A stretch of 34,721 bases of DNA from Asticcacaulis sp. (lineage in GTDB: Bacteria; Pseudomonadota; Alphaproteobacteria; Caulobacterales; Caulobacteraceae): the NCBI RefSeq assembly GCF_027484505.1, contig NZ_JAIXSV010000071.1, forward strand, positions 1 to 34,721. Direction: 5' to 3'. Positions 1 to 10,140 of this stretch are shown piece after piece (position 1 is the stretch's first letter; the number at the start of each line of letters is the position of its first letter). The notes under the pieces are model-generated. The model saw nothing but the letters and a program-made list of their open reading frames with translations. It had not been told where the DNA came from and did not search any database. The position numbers and the translations under genes were made by a program.

Positions 1-38
1 GACGGGGACTGCGCACACCTTCGGTTAATCAAATCAGC

Positions 39-64
39 CTTAGATGCGGTCTCATAACCCATAA
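39..64 (+). promoter_or_regulatory. possible heat-shock (sigma-32-like) promoter of clpP
   Basis: A CTTAGA hexamer at 39-44 is followed after 13 bases by CCCATAA at 58-64. This resembles the sigma-32 pattern CTTGAA / CCCATNT with a 13-15 base spacer, and clpP is a typical heat-shock gene. The implied transcript start would leave only about ten bases before the ATG, close to the ribosome binding site AGGGA at 71-75, which weakens the call. Confidence 0.3.
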
Positions 65-80
65 CGCTTTAGGGACTTCC

Positions 81-710
81 ATGCGCGATCCAGTCGAAAA
101 CCTGACCAGCTACCTGATCCCCACGGTCATCGAGCAATCGAGCCGCGGTGAGCGCGCCTATGACATCTATTCGCGGATGCTGAAGGAACGCATCATCTTC
201 CTTACCGGCCCGTTCGAAGACGGCATGGCCACCTCGATCTGCGCCCAGCTGCTGTTCCTTGAGTCGGAAAACCCGAAGAAGGAAATCTCCATGTACATCA
301 ACAGCCCCGGCGGTCAGGTGACCTCTGCGCTGGCGATCTACGACACCATGCAGTACATCAAATCGCCGGTGACCACCGTGTGTATGGGCATGGCCGCTTC
401 GGCGGGCTCGCTGATCCTGCAAGCCGGTGAAGCCGGTCAGCGTATCTCGCTGCCCAATTCCAAGATCATGGTGCACCAGCCGTCCGGCGGGGCGCGCGGT
501 ATGGCTTCGGACATCGAAATCCAGGCCGAAGACATCCGCAAGACCAAGAAGCTGCTCAACGAAATCTACGTCAAGCACACTGGTCAGCCTTATGATGTCA
601 TCGAGCGCACGCTCGACCGCGACCGCTATATGACGGCCGCCGAAGCGAAAGAGTTCGGCCTTATTGATCACGTTTATGAAAAGCGTACCGATCCGATCAG
701 CAACGCCTAA
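81..710 (+). CDS. clpP: ATP-dependent Clp protease proteolytic subunit ClpP
   Basis: This is the serine peptidase subunit that forms the tetradecameric chamber docking to ClpX or ClpA in the cytoplasm. At 209 residues it has normal full length. The catalytic triad can be read as S107 (in GMAASAGS), H132 (in MVHQPSGG) and D181 (in LDRDRYM), the same spacing as S111/H136/D185 in E. coli. The ATG start is supported by AGGGA at 71-75, six bases upstream. Its stop codon overlaps the stop of the convergent cicA gene by three bases (CTAA, 707-710). Together with clpX at 1569 it supplies the ClpXP protease, which in Caulobacter drives cell-cycle proteolysis of CtrA and other factors (known for the family, not shown here). 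Identification is secure. Confidence 0.98.
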   Translation: MRDPVENLTSYLIPTVIEQSSRGERAYDIYSRMLKERIIFLTGPFEDGMATSICAQLLFLESENPKKEISMYINSPGGQVTSALAIYDTMQYIKSPVTTVCMGMAASAGSLILQAGEAGQRISLPNSKIMVHQPSGGARGMASDIEIQAEDIRKTKKLLNEIYVKHTGQPYDVIERTLDRDRYMTAAEAKEFGLIDHVYEKRTDPISNA

Positions 711-1309
711 ACAGGCTTTTTGACAAACAGTCTGTAGTGACCACTCCGGGCGGCCTTGAGCATCTCATGGTCGCCCGATGTGTCTCCATAGGCCGCTTCG
801 AGGTCCAGCGCCTCGCCATAGACCTCACGCAGACGGCGCATCTTTTCTTCGCTGCGGCAGTTGGGGCCGTCCAGATGCAGCGTTAGCCGGTCATCGGCGT
901 CAAACCCCAGCCGCGTGCCGATCGTGCGCTCAGCCCCCAGCTTTTTGCCGAACTCCCCCACAAGCATTTCAGGGGAGGCGGTGACGATTACCCTTTCGGC
1001 GTGCTGACCCACCTCGGCCCAGGTGTGCAGGGCGTCCGGACGGAACAGGCGATCCCCCATCGCTTCGGCAAAGGCGGTAAAGCGCGCTTGTAGATCGTCC
1101 CGGCGCACCGGCCCCATCAGGTGGTACAGCATATGCGATTTCAGCGCTCCCCGGTCGCGGGTGCGTAAATAATCCGTCAGCATATAGGGATGGCGTACAA
1201 AGGCGAGGGCCAGCCGGGCATGGCCGCATTGCCACGCCAGAAAGGCGGTAAAGCTGTCTGTATAGGTCAGGGTGCCGTCGAAATCGAAGGCGTGGACGGG
1301 GAGGGGCAT
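707..1309 (-). CDS. cicA: HAD-superfamily phosphatase-like protein CicA
   Basis: This is a haloacid-dehalogenase-fold protein of 200 residues. Motif I is D9-F-D11-G-T-L-T, motif II is the VTASP segment, and the C-terminal acidic motif is [12 protein letters not shown]. crescentus has a HAD protein, CicA, encoded between clpP and clpX, whose dosage affects growth and cell shape; position and family together support that name. The ATG at 1309 places the catalytic Asp nine residues in, as is usual. An upstream TTG at 1357 with a better ribosome site (AAGGGG) would add 16 residues of unlikely sequence. The gene converges on clpP with overlapping stops. The substrate is unknown. Confidence 0.85.
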   Translation of the reverse strand: MPLPVHAFDFDGTLTYTDSFTAFLAWQCGHARLALAFVRHPYMLTDYLRTRDRGALKSHMLYHLMGPVRRDDLQARFTAFAEAMGDRLFRPDALHTWAEVGQHAERVIVTASPEMLVGEFGKKLGAERTIGTRLGFDADDRLTLHLDGPNCRSEEKMRRLREVYGEALDLEAAYGDTSGDHEMLKAARSGHYRLFVKKPV

Positions 1310-1568
1310 GGCTGACAATCCGGTTCCCTCTCCCCATATAGGCAACAGGGTTCGCAAAAAAGCCCCTTAACCATAGCTTGCGGTGCGGGGGTGGTTGAGG
1401 GCTGGTCTAATCTGTGCATAGATGGCCAAAGCGGTGTGGGTCTGGCCCAAAATCGTACCGGAATGACCTTTTCTTAAGGGTCAAAGGTGCATAGTATCGG
1501 TTGAATAGTGCCTCGGCTTTTTCTCCGGAGAGGGAAAGGGCCGGCGCAAACGAAGGTGAGAAGCGCTT

Positions 1569-2828
1569 ATGACGAAAGCCGCCAGTGGCGACAGCAAGAG
1601 CACCCTCTACTGCTCCTTCTGCGGAAAGAGCCAGCACGAGGTGCGCAAACTCATTGCCGGTCCGACCGTTTTCATCTGTGATGAATGCGTCGAACTGTGC
1701 ATGGACATCATTCGTGAAGAGCACAAGATCGCCTTCGTGAAGTCCAAGGACGGCGTGCCCACGCCGAAGGAAATCCGCGAAGTCCTTGATGATTATGTGA
1801 TCGGTCAGAACCAGGCCAAGAAGGTTCTGTCGGTCGCCGTGCACAATCACTACAAGCGCCTGAACCACGCCGCCAAGGGCAATGATGTGGAACTGGCCAA
1901 GTCGAACATCATGCTGATCGGGCCGACCGGTTCGGGTAAGACGCTGCTGGCGCAGACCCTGGCCCGCATTATCGACGTGCCGTTCACCATGGCCGACGCC
2001 ACCACCCTGACTGAAGCCGGTTATGTCGGTGAAGACGTCGAAAACATCATCCTGAAACTGCTTCAGGCTGCCGATTACAATGTCGAACGCGCCCAACGCG
2101 GCATCGTCTATATCGACGAAGTGGACAAGATTTCGCGCAAGTCTGACAACCCCTCCATTACCCGAGACGTGTCGGGCGAAGGTGTACAGCAGGCCCTGCT
2201 CAAGATCATGGAAGGCACCGTCGCCTCCGTGCCGCCGCAAGGCGGGCGCAAGCATCCGCAGCAGGAATTCCTGCAAGTTGATACGACCAACATCCTGTTT
2301 ATCTGCGGCGGGGCTTTTGCGGGTCTGGAAAAGATCATTTCCGGCCGTGGCAAGGGCACCTCAATCGGCTTTGGTGCCACGGTTAAGGACCCGGAAGAAC
2401 GTCGTCTGGGCGAAGTCCTGCATCAGGTCGAACCTGATGACCTGATGAAGTTCGGCCTGATCCCGGAATTTATCGGCCGTCTGCCGGTTCTGGCGACGCT
2501 GGAAGACCTCGATGAAGCGACTCTGGTCAAGATTCTGACCGAGCCGAAAAACGCGCTGGTCAAGCAGTATGCCCGCCTGTTCGAGATGGAAAACGTCACC
2601 TTGACCTTTACGGACGAGGCCCTGTTTGCCGTCGCCAAGAAGGCCATTGTGCGCAAGACCGGCGCGCGCGGCCTGCGCTCGATCCTCGAAGGCATCCTGC
2701 TCGACACCATGTACGAACTGCCCAACATGCAGGGCGTCGAAGAGGTGGTGATCAATGCCGAGGTGGTCGAAGAACGCGCCCAGCCCCTGCTGATCTACGC
2801 TGAAAAGCGTGGTGGCGGCGCAGCTTAA
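1569..2828 (+). CDS. clpX: ATP-dependent Clp protease ATPase subunit ClpX
   Basis: This is the AAA+ unfoldase that recognises substrates and feeds them to ClpP. Visible parts in order are the N-terminal zinc-binding domain (C15, C18, C37, C40), Walker A GPTGSGKT at 118-125, the pore loop GYVGED, Walker B with D183/E184 in YIDEVDK, the RKH loop ([10 protein letters not shown]), and the IGF loop (SIGFGA) that docks into ClpP. Length (419 residues) is standard. The ATG follows a GGTGAG ribosome site. In C. crescentus lon follows clpX, but here a terminator and a chemoreceptor follow. Identification is secure. Confidence 0.98.
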   Translation: MTKAASGDSKSTLYCSFCGKSQHEVRKLIAGPTVFICDECVELCMDIIREEHKIAFVKSKDGVPTPKEIREVLDDYVIGQNQAKKVLSVAVHNHYKRLNHAAKGNDVELAKSNIMLIGPTGSGKTLLAQTLARIIDVPFTMADATTLTEAGYVGEDVENIILKLLQAADYNVERAQRGIVYIDEVDKISRKSDNPSITRDVSGEGVQQALLKIMEGTVASVPPQGGRKHPQQEFLQVDTTNILFICGGAFAGLEKIISGRGKGTSIGFGATVKDPEERRLGEVLHQVEPDDLMKFGLIPEFIGRLPVLATLEDLDEATLVKILTEPKNALVKQYARLFEMENVTLTFTDEALFAVAKKAIVRKTGARGLRSILEGILLDTMYELPNMQGVEEVVINAEVVEERAQPLLIYAEKRGGGAA

Positions 2829-2854
2829 GTCTGGCTGATAGGGACTGAGCATTG

Positions 2855-2889
2855 AAAAAGCGGCTCCGGAAACGGGGCCGCTTTTTTTT
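2855..2889 (+). terminator. Rho-independent terminator of clpX
   Basis: The hairpin pairs AAAAAGCGGCTCC with GGGGCCGCTTTTT around a small GGAAAC loop, with one G-U pair, and runs into eight Ts. It begins 26 bases after the clpX stop and separates clpX from the downstream chemoreceptor. Confidence 0.92.
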
Positions 2890-3031
2890 GCGTAAAAATG
2901 TGAGTTTTCCGCTGACCGGTGAACCAGTGTGGCATGAGCAGCGCATACTTATACCTAAAATTGTAACAATGTTATTCCCTCGTTAACGACTCGGCGACAC
3001 TCTGGGAAAAGTGCGTACATACAGTGGCGAC

Positions 3032-3038
3032 GGGAGGG
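3032..3038 (+). promoter_or_regulatory. ribosome binding site fixing the chemoreceptor start
   Basis: GGGAGGG lies six bases before the GTG at 3045. An in-frame GTG at 3024 would include this site inside the coding sequence and has no comparable site of its own, so 3045 is preferred. Confidence 0.7.
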
Positions 3039-3044
3039 TCGGCC

Positions 3045-4529
3045 GTGCTTTTCAATAAAACCAACAAAATCTCCAGTCGGGGCAACGGCGTCACAGCGGG
3101 AAACATCCTGAAAGCCGTGGAAACCTCCATGGCGGTTATCGAGTTCAAGCCCGACGGCAGCATTATCCGCGCCAATGAGAGCTTTCTGTCTGTCGTCGGC
3201 TATTCGTTGGCTGAGGTCGCGGGACAGCATCACCGCATGTTCATCGAAGCGGACTACGCGCAGTCATCGGATTACCGTCAGTTCTGGGAGGCTTTGCGCG
3301 CCGGCAAGCCGCAAAAGGGGGAGTTCAAGCGCCTCAACAAAGCCGGGCGTCAGGTGTGGCTGGAGGCCAGCTATTGCCCCGTCTTTGACGACAGCGGGCG
3401 CGTGGCCTCAGTGACGAAATTCGCCTTCGACATTACCGACAAGAAAAACGAAGTGACGCGCCTTCTGACCATGATCGACGGCATGCCCGTCGCGGTCATG
3501 ACGGTCGATCCCAAAAACGACTTCAAGATCAACTATCTCAACGAAACCTCCAAAAAGACGCTCAAATCCATCGAACAGTTCCTGCCGATCAAGGTCGATC
3601 AGATGCTGGGCTCGTCCGTCGATGTGTTCCATAAAAATCCGGAACATCAGCGGCGTATGCTGACCACCGACGCCATGCTGCCCTTTTCGACCAAGATCAA
3701 GATCGGCCCGGAAGTGCTGCGTCTTCAGATCACAGCCATCAAGGACTCCTTCGGCGCCTATATCGGCCCCATGCTGACCTGGGCGGTGATTACGGCGCAG
3801 GAAACGGTCGCCAGCGAAGTCTCCAGCGTGGCCGATGCCCTTCTGGCCTCGTCCATGTCGATGAGCGACTCCTCTCAGGGCCTGCGTGACGCCGCCGAAA
3901 ACGCCAGCCAGCAGGCCGCGTCGGCGGCGGCCGGTGCGGAGCAGATGTCGAGCGCCATCCATGAAATCGTGACGCAGGTGACGCGGGTGTCTGACCGCGC
4001 GTCGGAAATCGCCTCTCAGGCGCAGTCGATGGATGATCGCGTCAAAGCGCTGGCCGACAATGCCAGCCAGGTGGATTCGGTGGTGGCCCTGATCAAGGAC
4101 ATTGCCGCCCAGACCAATCTGCTGGCGCTCAATGCCACCATCGAAGCAGCGCGCGCGGGCGAGGCGGGCCGGGGGTTCGCCGTCGTGGCCTCCGAAGTCA
4201 AGGCGCTGGCCTCACAGACCAGCAAGGCCACCGACGAGATCACCCAGCAGGTGCTGGCCATTCAGACGTCGAGCCACGAGGCGGTAAAGTCGGTTGAGGA
4301 AATCTCCAACGCCGTGGCCGAACTGTCGGGCCTGACGACCTCCATGGCTGGCGCGATGGAAGAGCAGGCGGCCACCACCCAGCAGATGTCGAGCAATATC
4401 GGCAATGTCTCGCATTCGGCCACGGAAACGGGCACCCTGGCCTCCAGCGTGCAGGAAACCGCTTCCGGTCTGTCCGGCCATGCCGAGCGCATGAAAACCA
4501 GCATTCAGGGCCTGCTGAAAGCGGGCTAA
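3045..4529 (+). CDS. soluble PAS-domain methyl-accepting chemotaxis protein
   Basis: This is a chemoreceptor-like signalling protein of 494 residues with no signal peptide or membrane segment, so it should be cytoplasmic. Residues about 20-130 form a PAS domain ([17 protein letters not shown] through the ITDKK end). A second PAS-like segment without obvious cofactor residues follows at about 135-250. The rest is the methyl-accepting coiled coil, whose conserved tip reads [19 protein letters not shown] followed by [18 protein letters not shown]; this is the CheA/CheW contact region. No C-terminal CheR/CheB-tethering pentapeptide is seen. It stands alone between clpX and an opposing peptidase, with no che genes nearby. 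Its signal, perhaps redox or an internal metabolite, cannot be read from sequence. Confidence 0.9.
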   Translation: MLFNKTNKISSRGNGVTAGNILKAVETSMAVIEFKPDGSIIRANESFLSVVGYSLAEVAGQHHRMFIEADYAQSSDYRQFWEALRAGKPQKGEFKRLNKAGRQVWLEASYCPVFDDSGRVASVTKFAFDITDKKNEVTRLLTMIDGMPVAVMTVDPKNDFKINYLNETSKKTLKSIEQFLPIKVDQMLGSSVDVFHKNPEHQRRMLTTDAMLPFSTKIKIGPEVLRLQITAIKDSFGAYIGPMLTWAVITAQETVASEVSSVADALLASSMSMSDSSQGLRDAAENASQQAASAAAGAEQMSSAIHEIVTQVTRVSDRASEIASQAQSMDDRVKALADNASQVDSVVALIKDIAAQTNLLALNATIEAARAGEAGRGFAVVASEVKALASQTSKATDEITQQVLAIQTSSHEAVKSVEEISNAVAELSGLTTSMAGAMEEQAATTQQMSSNIGNVSHSATETGTLASSVQETASGLSGHAERMKTSIQGLLKAG

Positions 4530-4625
4530 CTTCTGAATTAGCGCGCTTTTTTCCCGAAAAGGGCGTCACAGTTTTGGCTTCGCGCAACTCCGTTTTGGAA
4601 AGCGCTCCAGCCACTTTGACGCGGG

Positions 4626-6749
4626 TCACCATCCCTGATCATCCCCGGCTTGCCCGTCCGGCCGGGTCTCTTGCGCCCTGTCGTCCTCGTCGGATTTGCC
4701 GTCCGGGGCCTTGCTCCAGTCATAGGTCTCGCCGGTCAGGTGGCTGAGGAACCAGTCCATATGCTTGTTCACCTGAAACAGGCGGTGGCGCAGTTCTGCG
4801 AAATTGTGCGGTTCGCGCGGAGCCAGATAAAGCTCGGTTTCGACACCCAGCGTCTTTAGGGCACGGTAGAGCATGATGGACTGGGTAGGAGGTACGCGGT
4901 CGTCTTCCGCTCCGGCCATGATCAGGGTCGGGGTTGTGACCTTGTCGAGCCGCGACAGGGCGGAATATTCTTCATAAAGGTCGCGTCTGGCCGTTGTGCC
5001 ATAGGGCGGGGTGATGAACCATTCCTGGCGCTGCCAGCGGGTGTCGGACGTCAGGTACATCGACGTCCAGTCTACGGTACCCGCGCCTGAGGCCGCGGCC
5101 TTGAAGCGGGTGGTGGTGGTGATCAGGCGGTTGGTCATATGACCGCCCGCGCTCCAGCCCATAGCTCCCAGCCGCTGCGGATCGGCCATGCCGCGTTTGA
5201 TCAGTTCATCCACACCGGACAGTACGTCCTTGTCGGCATATTTGAAGTACCCCCCATTCATGCCCTGCAGGAAGGTGTCGCCATAGGCGGTACCCCCCCG
5301 GTAATTGACGCTCAGGGTCATCACACCGCGCGCTGCCAGCAGTGGATTGAGGCGGCCATAGCTGAAGATGTTGAACTGATCGACGCTGCGCGGGCCGCCG
5401 TGGCTTTGTACGATCAAGGGGTAGGCCTTGCCCACCACGTAATCGAGTGGATAGGTGACCAGTCCCTCCAGTACCTGCCCGTCGGGCGCGGTCCATTGCA
5501 GGGCTTCCTGCTTCGGCAGACGGAAGCGGCGGCTCAGGTCGTCATTGAGGTGCGTGATCTGCAGCGGTTTCGGCGCGGCGGCATCGAGGGCGTAGATTTC
5601 GGCGGGCTGCGTAGCCGAAGAAAGGGTGTAGACAAGGCGTCCGCTGTGGGCTGCAACGTCGAAATCGGAAACCACACTATCGCCGGTGACCAGTGTCGTC
5701 CAGTTGCCACCCTTTACCGGGACACGGTTCAGCGTCGTGCGCACGCCTTCATTGGCGTTGAAATAGACGGTGCGGCCATCGGGTGAAAAAGTCGCATCCT
5801 CGATTTCCCAGGTCGGTTCATTCTGGACGCGGGTACCCAGTTCAGTAAGTGTCTTTGAGGCGATATCCATGACGAAAAGATTGGCATTGACCGTGGCATA
5901 GCGACGGTCTTTGGCGGTGGCGACAAACAGCAGGCGGCTCGCGTCCGGCGCCAGCCTCAGGCCTTTCTCGGCATAGTCATTGTCCGTCAGGCGACGATCA
6001 GCGCCTTTGGGCGTGTGCAGCCAGATTTCGCCAAACTGCCCGTCATCCAGCAAACGCGAGGGCGCGCGGATGTAGGCAATGGTTTCGCCATCGCCGGCGA
6101 CATCATAGGATTTGACGTCGAAGTCTCCGGAAATCACCGTATGCAGCCGGCCGCTCACGGCATCGGCGCGACGCAGGACGTTGCGTGAGCGTGGCTGTTC
6201 AAAGGCGAACATATCGTCCTTTTCGGTGATACGCTTCTTCTCGGCTTTGGACTCCGGCGTCTGGGCGAGAAAATAGATGAAGCGTCCGTCGGCTGACCAT
6301 TTGAGCGTACTGACGTTTTTCGGGCTGTCGCTCAGGCGTCGGGCTTCGCCGCCGTCGATGGACATGACGTAGATTTGCGAGGCCTTGTCGTCCCCGCGCC
6401 GGGCGACGAAGGCAAAGCGGCGGCCATCCGGTGCAAAACTGGGGTCCGAGCCGCCGTCTTCGATCATCAGGCGGGCGTCGCTGCCGTCGGCATTGGCGCG
6501 CCACAGCGACAGGACCATCTTATTCTGTTTCCAGTCGGCGGTGCTGACGCTGTAGAGCAGGGTCTGGCCATCAGGGGACAGGTGTGGGGCACTGGCGCGT
6601 TGCAGACTGAGGAGATCGACCGCCGTCATAGGTCGGGGCTCCGTCGAAAGCGCAGCAGGGGCCGCTATGGCCGCAGAAAGGGGCGCGGTCGAGGCCAGAG
6701 ACACGGCTGACAGGAGGAGGGCGAAACACAGAGAAGGTTTTACGGACAT
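4626..6749 (-). CDS. exported S9-family prolyl oligopeptidase / acyl-aminoacyl peptidase
   Basis: This is a secreted or periplasmic serine peptidase of 707 residues. A signal peptide (hydrophobic stretch to about residue 30) precedes a WD40-like beta-propeller with repeated SPDG/APDGR blades. The C-terminal alpha/beta hydrolase domain carries the triad S533 (GWSAGG), D616 (AEDDRVP) and H648 (EPHNF). The tail after about 675 is acidic and probably disordered. The start is the ATG at 6749 with AAGGA upstream; the longer open frame starting at 6962 runs through the terminator and receptor tail and is rejected. It is the last gene of the left sigma/FecR/TonB module, 88 bases behind the receptor and separated from it by a terminator. 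It probably degrades short peptides taken up or encountered by that system (inference). Confidence 0.92.
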   Translation of the reverse strand: MSVKPSLCFALLLSAVSLASTAPLSAAIAAPAALSTEPRPMTAVDLLSLQRASAPHLSPDGQTLLYSVSTADWKQNKMVLSLWRANADGSDARLMIEDGGSDPSFAPDGRRFAFVARRGDDKASQIYVMSIDGGEARRLSDSPKNVSTLKWSADGRFIYFLAQTPESKAEKKRITEKDDMFAFEQPRSRNVLRRADAVSGRLHTVISGDFDVKSYDVAGDGETIAYIRAPSRLLDDGQFGEIWLHTPKGADRRLTDNDYAEKGLRLAPDASRLLFVATAKDRRYATVNANLFVMDIASKTLTELGTRVQNEPTWEIEDATFSPDGRTVYFNANEGVRTTLNRVPVKGGNWTTLVTGDSVVSDFDVAAHSGRLVYTLSSATQPAEIYALDAAAPKPLQITHLNDDLSRRFRLPKQEALQWTAPDGQVLEGLVTYPLDYVVGKAYPLIVQSHGGPRSVDQFNIFSYGRLNPLLAARGVMTLSVNYRGGTAYGDTFLQGMNGGYFKYADKDVLSGVDELIKRGMADPQRLGAMGWSAGGHMTNRLITTTTRFKAAASGAGTVDWTSMYLTSDTRWQRQEWFITPPYGTTARRDLYEEYSALSRLDKVTTPTLIMAGAEDDRVPPTQSIMLYRALKTLGVETELYLAPREPHNFAELRHRLFQVNKHMDWFLSHLTGETYDWSKAPDGKSDEDDRAQETRPDGQAGDDQGW

Positions 6750-6790
6750 AACCAGTTCCTTCGCCGGGACAGACCCAGCGTTAGAGGCGC

Positions 6791-6819
6791 AAAAAAGCCT
6801 CCGTGTTTCCACGGAGGCT
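6791..6819 (-). terminator. Rho-independent terminator between TonB receptor and S9 peptidase
   Basis: On the minus strand AGCCTCCGTG pairs perfectly with CACGGAGGCT around a GAAA loop and runs into six Ts. It lies 18 bases after the receptor stop and 41 bases before the peptidase start, so it should lower rather than abolish expression of the peptidase, unless the peptidase has its own promoter. Confidence 0.88.
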
Positions 6820-6837
6820 GAGGTGAGGCCGGAGAGA

Positions 6838-9800
6838 TCAGAATTCGACCTGCAAGCCGATGTTGAACGACCGTCCAGGTACGGCGTAAACCGACGAGTA
6901 ATTGAAATCGTTGCCCGAATCCGTACCGGACGGCAGATAAGGGCCACGCTCGTCAAGGACATTGCGTACCGAACCGAAGATTTTCAAAGCCGTGTTGGTC
7001 TTTGGCTTATAGCTGAAGCTGAAGTCGTGACGGGTATAGCTGTCAAGGTATAGGAACAGCGGATTGACGGTACCGGCGGCCTGAACCGCCGCGAGACGTT
7101 CGTTTGAATCGACGACTTCGCCGATATAGCGTGTCGACCATTTTAACATCAGGCCCTTGTTGGTCCACGCCAGACTGCCGCGCGCCTCGTGCTCAGCCCC
7201 GCCGACTTCACCCACCCAGTCATCCACCTCAATGCCGTTCAGACCCTGATAGCTTTCCTGAAGCTCAAGGCGGCGGTTGTAGTTGAGGCGGGCGTCGAAA
7301 CGGCCCGGCACCTTCAACGACTTCAGATCAAAGCGGTAGGCCACGGCGACATCCACGCCCCGTGCGCGCATTTCGTCAAGGTTATCGACCTTATTGATGA
7401 TGCGGGTCAACTGGCCTTCGGAGTCGCGTGACACGAAGTCGCAGAACCGGTTGGAGGTTCCGCTGGCGTCCGAATAGCACGAACCGAGAATGGTCGGGGT
7501 CTGCAGGGAAGCGATGACGCCTTCGACCTTGATATCGTAATAGTCGATGCTGGCCTGGAAGCGTGGCAGGAAAGACGGGCTGAACACCAGCCCGGCCGTC
7601 AGGGTGTCGGCGGTTTCTTCATGGACCTGAAGATTGCCGGCGTTCGGCGTGTTGATGCTGCTACTGTCCTGCCTGAAGACCCCATCCGCGGCGATCGTCG
7701 CGGCGATACCCGCCACTGAGCGGCAGTTCTGGGCAACCGTGCCGGTCGTGGTGGCGGTGACGCCGGAGCACGGATCGACCACGGTTTCGTAATCGTCGCG
7801 CGGCGGCGAATACAGTTCCGAGATATTCGGGGCGCGTTGTGCGCGGGCCCAGGTGGTGCGGAAGTTCAGGCCCTTGACCGGCGCCCACTGGGCACCGGCG
7901 CGATAGCTGAGCGTATTATCGACGCCATCGAGATCATATTTGGCGGCGCGCACGGCGGCGTCCACGCTCAGGCTGTAGGCAAAGGGTGCCTCTTTCAACA
8001 GCGGGAAGGCGATTTCGGCATAGGCTTCGCTGGCCTTCACCTCACCTTCGTAGCGCGGAATATAGGCGTAGCTGGTGACGCCACGCTCGGTCTGGTCATC
8101 GGTCTGGGTGCGCGTCCAGTCACGGCGGATTTCGAAACCGAGAGCCGCTTCGACCGGGCCAGCGGGCATCTCGAACAGGGTGCCGGTGAGGTTGCCGGTC
8201 AGAGATTCCTGCTCGTTCTTGGCATTATACCAGGCATTGGCGCGGATATAGTCGGCCGCTTCCTTGCTGATCGAGCCGATGCCGAACGGATTGACCGGCA
8301 CGCAGCCCTTGGCACGTGCGGCGACATCGAGACACACGATCTGGCCGTCCACCTTCGTCGCCTTCATGGCGTTCGACAGGTTTTCATAGTTCAGCCCGTT
8401 CGAGCGGTACTGGTCCTGTTCGAAGGTGCCGAACGAATAGCCGAGGTCCCAGTCCCAGTTGCCGCCAAAGGCCTTGCCTTCGATACTGAACATGCCGCGC
8501 AGCGTTTCGCGGGTATTGTTGATGGTCATAGTGCCCACTTCACCGAAGCGGCGATACCAGTAAAGACCGGCGGTCGGCGTGGCGGTCTGAAGCGCCGGAT
8601 AAAGCGCCAGATAGGGGTTGGCCTTGTTCATGCGGCCGACCGTAAATTCGTCATTCACGCCGTAGGTGGTATTGTAATAGGCGCTGGGCGTATAGCGCGT
8701 ACCGGCGGTGTCGATCGACGAATAGAAGAGCTGCCCTTTGACGATCAGGTCGTTGCCGAAATCATAGGTGGCCTTCAGCGCCACATTGTCGCTGACGCGC
8801 GGCGTAATCAGCGTGCCTTCGGGACGCAGGTCCACGCCGTTGGTCGCGGTGACAAAGCCCGTCTTGTAGGCCGCACCGCTCGTTTCGTCGAAATAGTATT
8901 TTGTCGCGGTTGAACTGGTCGAGGTCTGGAAACGGCCCCCAAAGGTATAGCTCGACACGTCCGGGCCGGTCAGGAGGTTGGTCGATTGCGAATAGGTCAG
9001 ATTGACCAGTGCCCAGTCGCGGTCGGACGCGCGCAGAATATCCTGTTCTTCGTGATTGGCCCCGAACATCAGTTGCAGGCGGTTATTGAACAGAGACTTA
9101 CCGGCTAGGATGGCAAACTCGCTTGATCCGCCGCCACCTTCCTCGGTCAGGCCCTTTTCGGCGAGAACGCGCACCCCGTCGAATTTCGAGAGGGTGCGGA
9201 TGTTCACAACGCCGGCGATGGCGTCGGAACCATAGACGGCGGAGGCACCGCCTGTCGTCACTTCGATCCGGTCAACGAAGGCGGCGGGGATGGTGGAAAG
9301 CGACACCGTATTGCTGTTACCAACATTGGATACGGTGCGGTGTCCGTCGATCAGGGTCAGGGTGCGGTTGGAACCCATGCCGCGCAACGAGATGGTCGAG
9401 ATGCCGTTGGTCTGGGTCGAGGATTGTCCGTTCGACAGACTGGCCGCCTGATCAATGCCAGGGACATCCGTCAGGGCTTCGGCAATATCCATGAAGCCCT
9501 CTTCGGCCAGTTCGCTATTATCTAAGATAAGCAGCGGAATGGGGCTTTCGAAGGACGGACGTCGCAGGCGCGAACCGGTGATCACGACCTCCTGCACGTC
9601 CTCACTGGACTGGGGGCGGGCCGACAAAGCCTCCGCGCCGTCACCTTTTTCACGCAGGGTGATCGTCGTGTCGCTGGACTGCGCCACTTCGAAGTTGGTC
9701 TGTGCCAGAAGGCGGTTCAGGGCCTCCTGACGGGTGAAGTTGCCCTTGAGTGGGGCTGCCTGCACCCTAGCGGCGGCATCATAGGGGAAGAGGAGCTGAA

Positions 9801-9981
9801 TATGGGCCTGACGGGCAAAGTCGTTCAGGGCCTTGGCGGCGTTCTGAGCCGGGATGTTAAAGGCGATGACCGGTGCGCGTTCTTCGGCAGAAGCGGCAGC
9901 GGAGAGGCCGCAGGTCAGCAGGCTCAGGCCCAGAGCCAGCACGGCCATCGAGCTGCCGCGCTTTAAAGAATGTTTCAGCAT
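6838..9981 (-). CDS. TonB-dependent receptor with N-terminal signalling (STN) domain, left module
   Basis: This is an outer-membrane, TonB-energised transporter of 1047 residues. A signal peptide (to about residue 32) is followed by a secretin/TonB short N-terminal domain at about 36-110. A plug domain covers about 130-240 (EVVITGSRLRRP, then SLRGMGSNRTLTLIDGHR). A long beta-barrel follows, with paired cysteines in surface loops (DPCSGV...QNCRSV and GSCYSD...NRFCDF), ending in the terminal phenylalanine typical of outer-membrane barrels (LQVEF). The ATG at 9981 has AGGA upstream; an in-frame start at 10047 would precede the signal peptide and is rejected. The STN domain fits signalling to the FecR and ECF sigma genes immediately upstream. 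The neighbouring S9 peptidase hints at a peptide-type substrate; iron chelates are the alternative. Confidence 0.93.
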   Translation of the reverse strand: MLKHSLKRGSSMAVLALGLSLLTCGLSAAASAEERAPVIAFNIPAQNAAKALNDFARQAHIQLLFPYDAAARVQAAPLKGNFTRQEALNRLLAQTNFEVAQSSDTTITLREKGDGAEALSARPQSSEDVQEVVITGSRLRRPSFESPIPLLILDNSELAEEGFMDIAEALTDVPGIDQAASLSNGQSSTQTNGISTISLRGMGSNRTLTLIDGHRTVSNVGNSNTVSLSTIPAAFVDRIEVTTGGASAVYGSDAIAGVVNIRTLSKFDGVRVLAEKGLTEEGGGGSSEFAILAGKSLFNNRLQLMFGANHEEQDILRASDRDWALVNLTYSQSTNLLTGPDVSSYTFGGRFQTSTSSTATKYYFDETSGAAYKTGFVTATNGVDLRPEGTLITPRVSDNVALKATYDFGNDLIVKGQLFYSSIDTAGTRYTPSAYYNTTYGVNDEFTVGRMNKANPYLALYPALQTATPTAGLYWYRRFGEVGTMTINNTRETLRGMFSIEGKAFGGNWDWDLGYSFGTFEQDQYRSNGLNYENLSNAMKATKVDGQIVCLDVAARAKGCVPVNPFGIGSISKEAADYIRANAWYNAKNEQESLTGNLTGTLFEMPAGPVEAALGFEIRRDWTRTQTDDQTERGVTSYAYIPRYEGEVKASEAYAEIAFPLLKEAPFAYSLSVDAAVRAAKYDLDGVDNTLSYRAGAQWAPVKGLNFRTTWARAQRAPNISELYSPPRDDYETVVDPCSGVTATTTGTVAQNCRSVAGIAATIAADGVFRQDSSSINTPNAGNLQVHEETADTLTAGLVFSPSFLPRFQASIDYYDIKVEGVIASLQTPTILGSCYSDASGTSNRFCDFVSRDSEGQLTRIINKVDNLDEMRARGVDVAVAYRFDLKSLKVPGRFDARLNYNRRLELQESYQGLNGIEVDDWVGEVGGAEHEARGSLAWTNKGLMLKWSTRYIGEVVDSNERLAAVQAAGTVNPLFLYLDSYTRHDFSFSYKPKTNTALKIFGSVRNVLDERGPYLPSGTDSGNDFNYSSVYAVPGRSFNIGLQVEF

Positions 9982-10125
9982 GTAAGTCCTATCCCCAGGA
10001 GGCGCGTCAGGCGCCGTAAGACGACCCGCCCGGAAGTGCGGTGTCATGGAATAGACATTTAGCAGCGCAAAAACCGCTATCGCTGCGCCGCAAAAACTTC
10101 ACATTCCTGCTAACGCATTGATTTA

Positions 10126-10140
10126 AAAATATATTATTTT
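10126..10140. repeat. AT-only palindrome at the fecR-receptor junction, left module
   Basis: AAAATA-TAT-TATTTT is a perfect 6-bp inverted repeat that overlaps the stop codon of the FecR gene. It stands out from the GC-rich surroundings and has a counterpart at 13551-13571 in the right module. It could be an operator, a promoter UP element or a weak structure. Confidence 0.5.

Noticed and set aside
2929-2950. Possible sigma-54 promoter (TGGCAT then GCGC) before the chemoreceptor
   Set aside because: The -12 element does not match TTGC and spacing is off; flagellar-type control cannot be supported.
7837-8913. 358-residue plus-strand frame within the left TonB receptor gene
   Set aside because: It is a shadow frame; the minus-strand receptor is intact and continuous across it.
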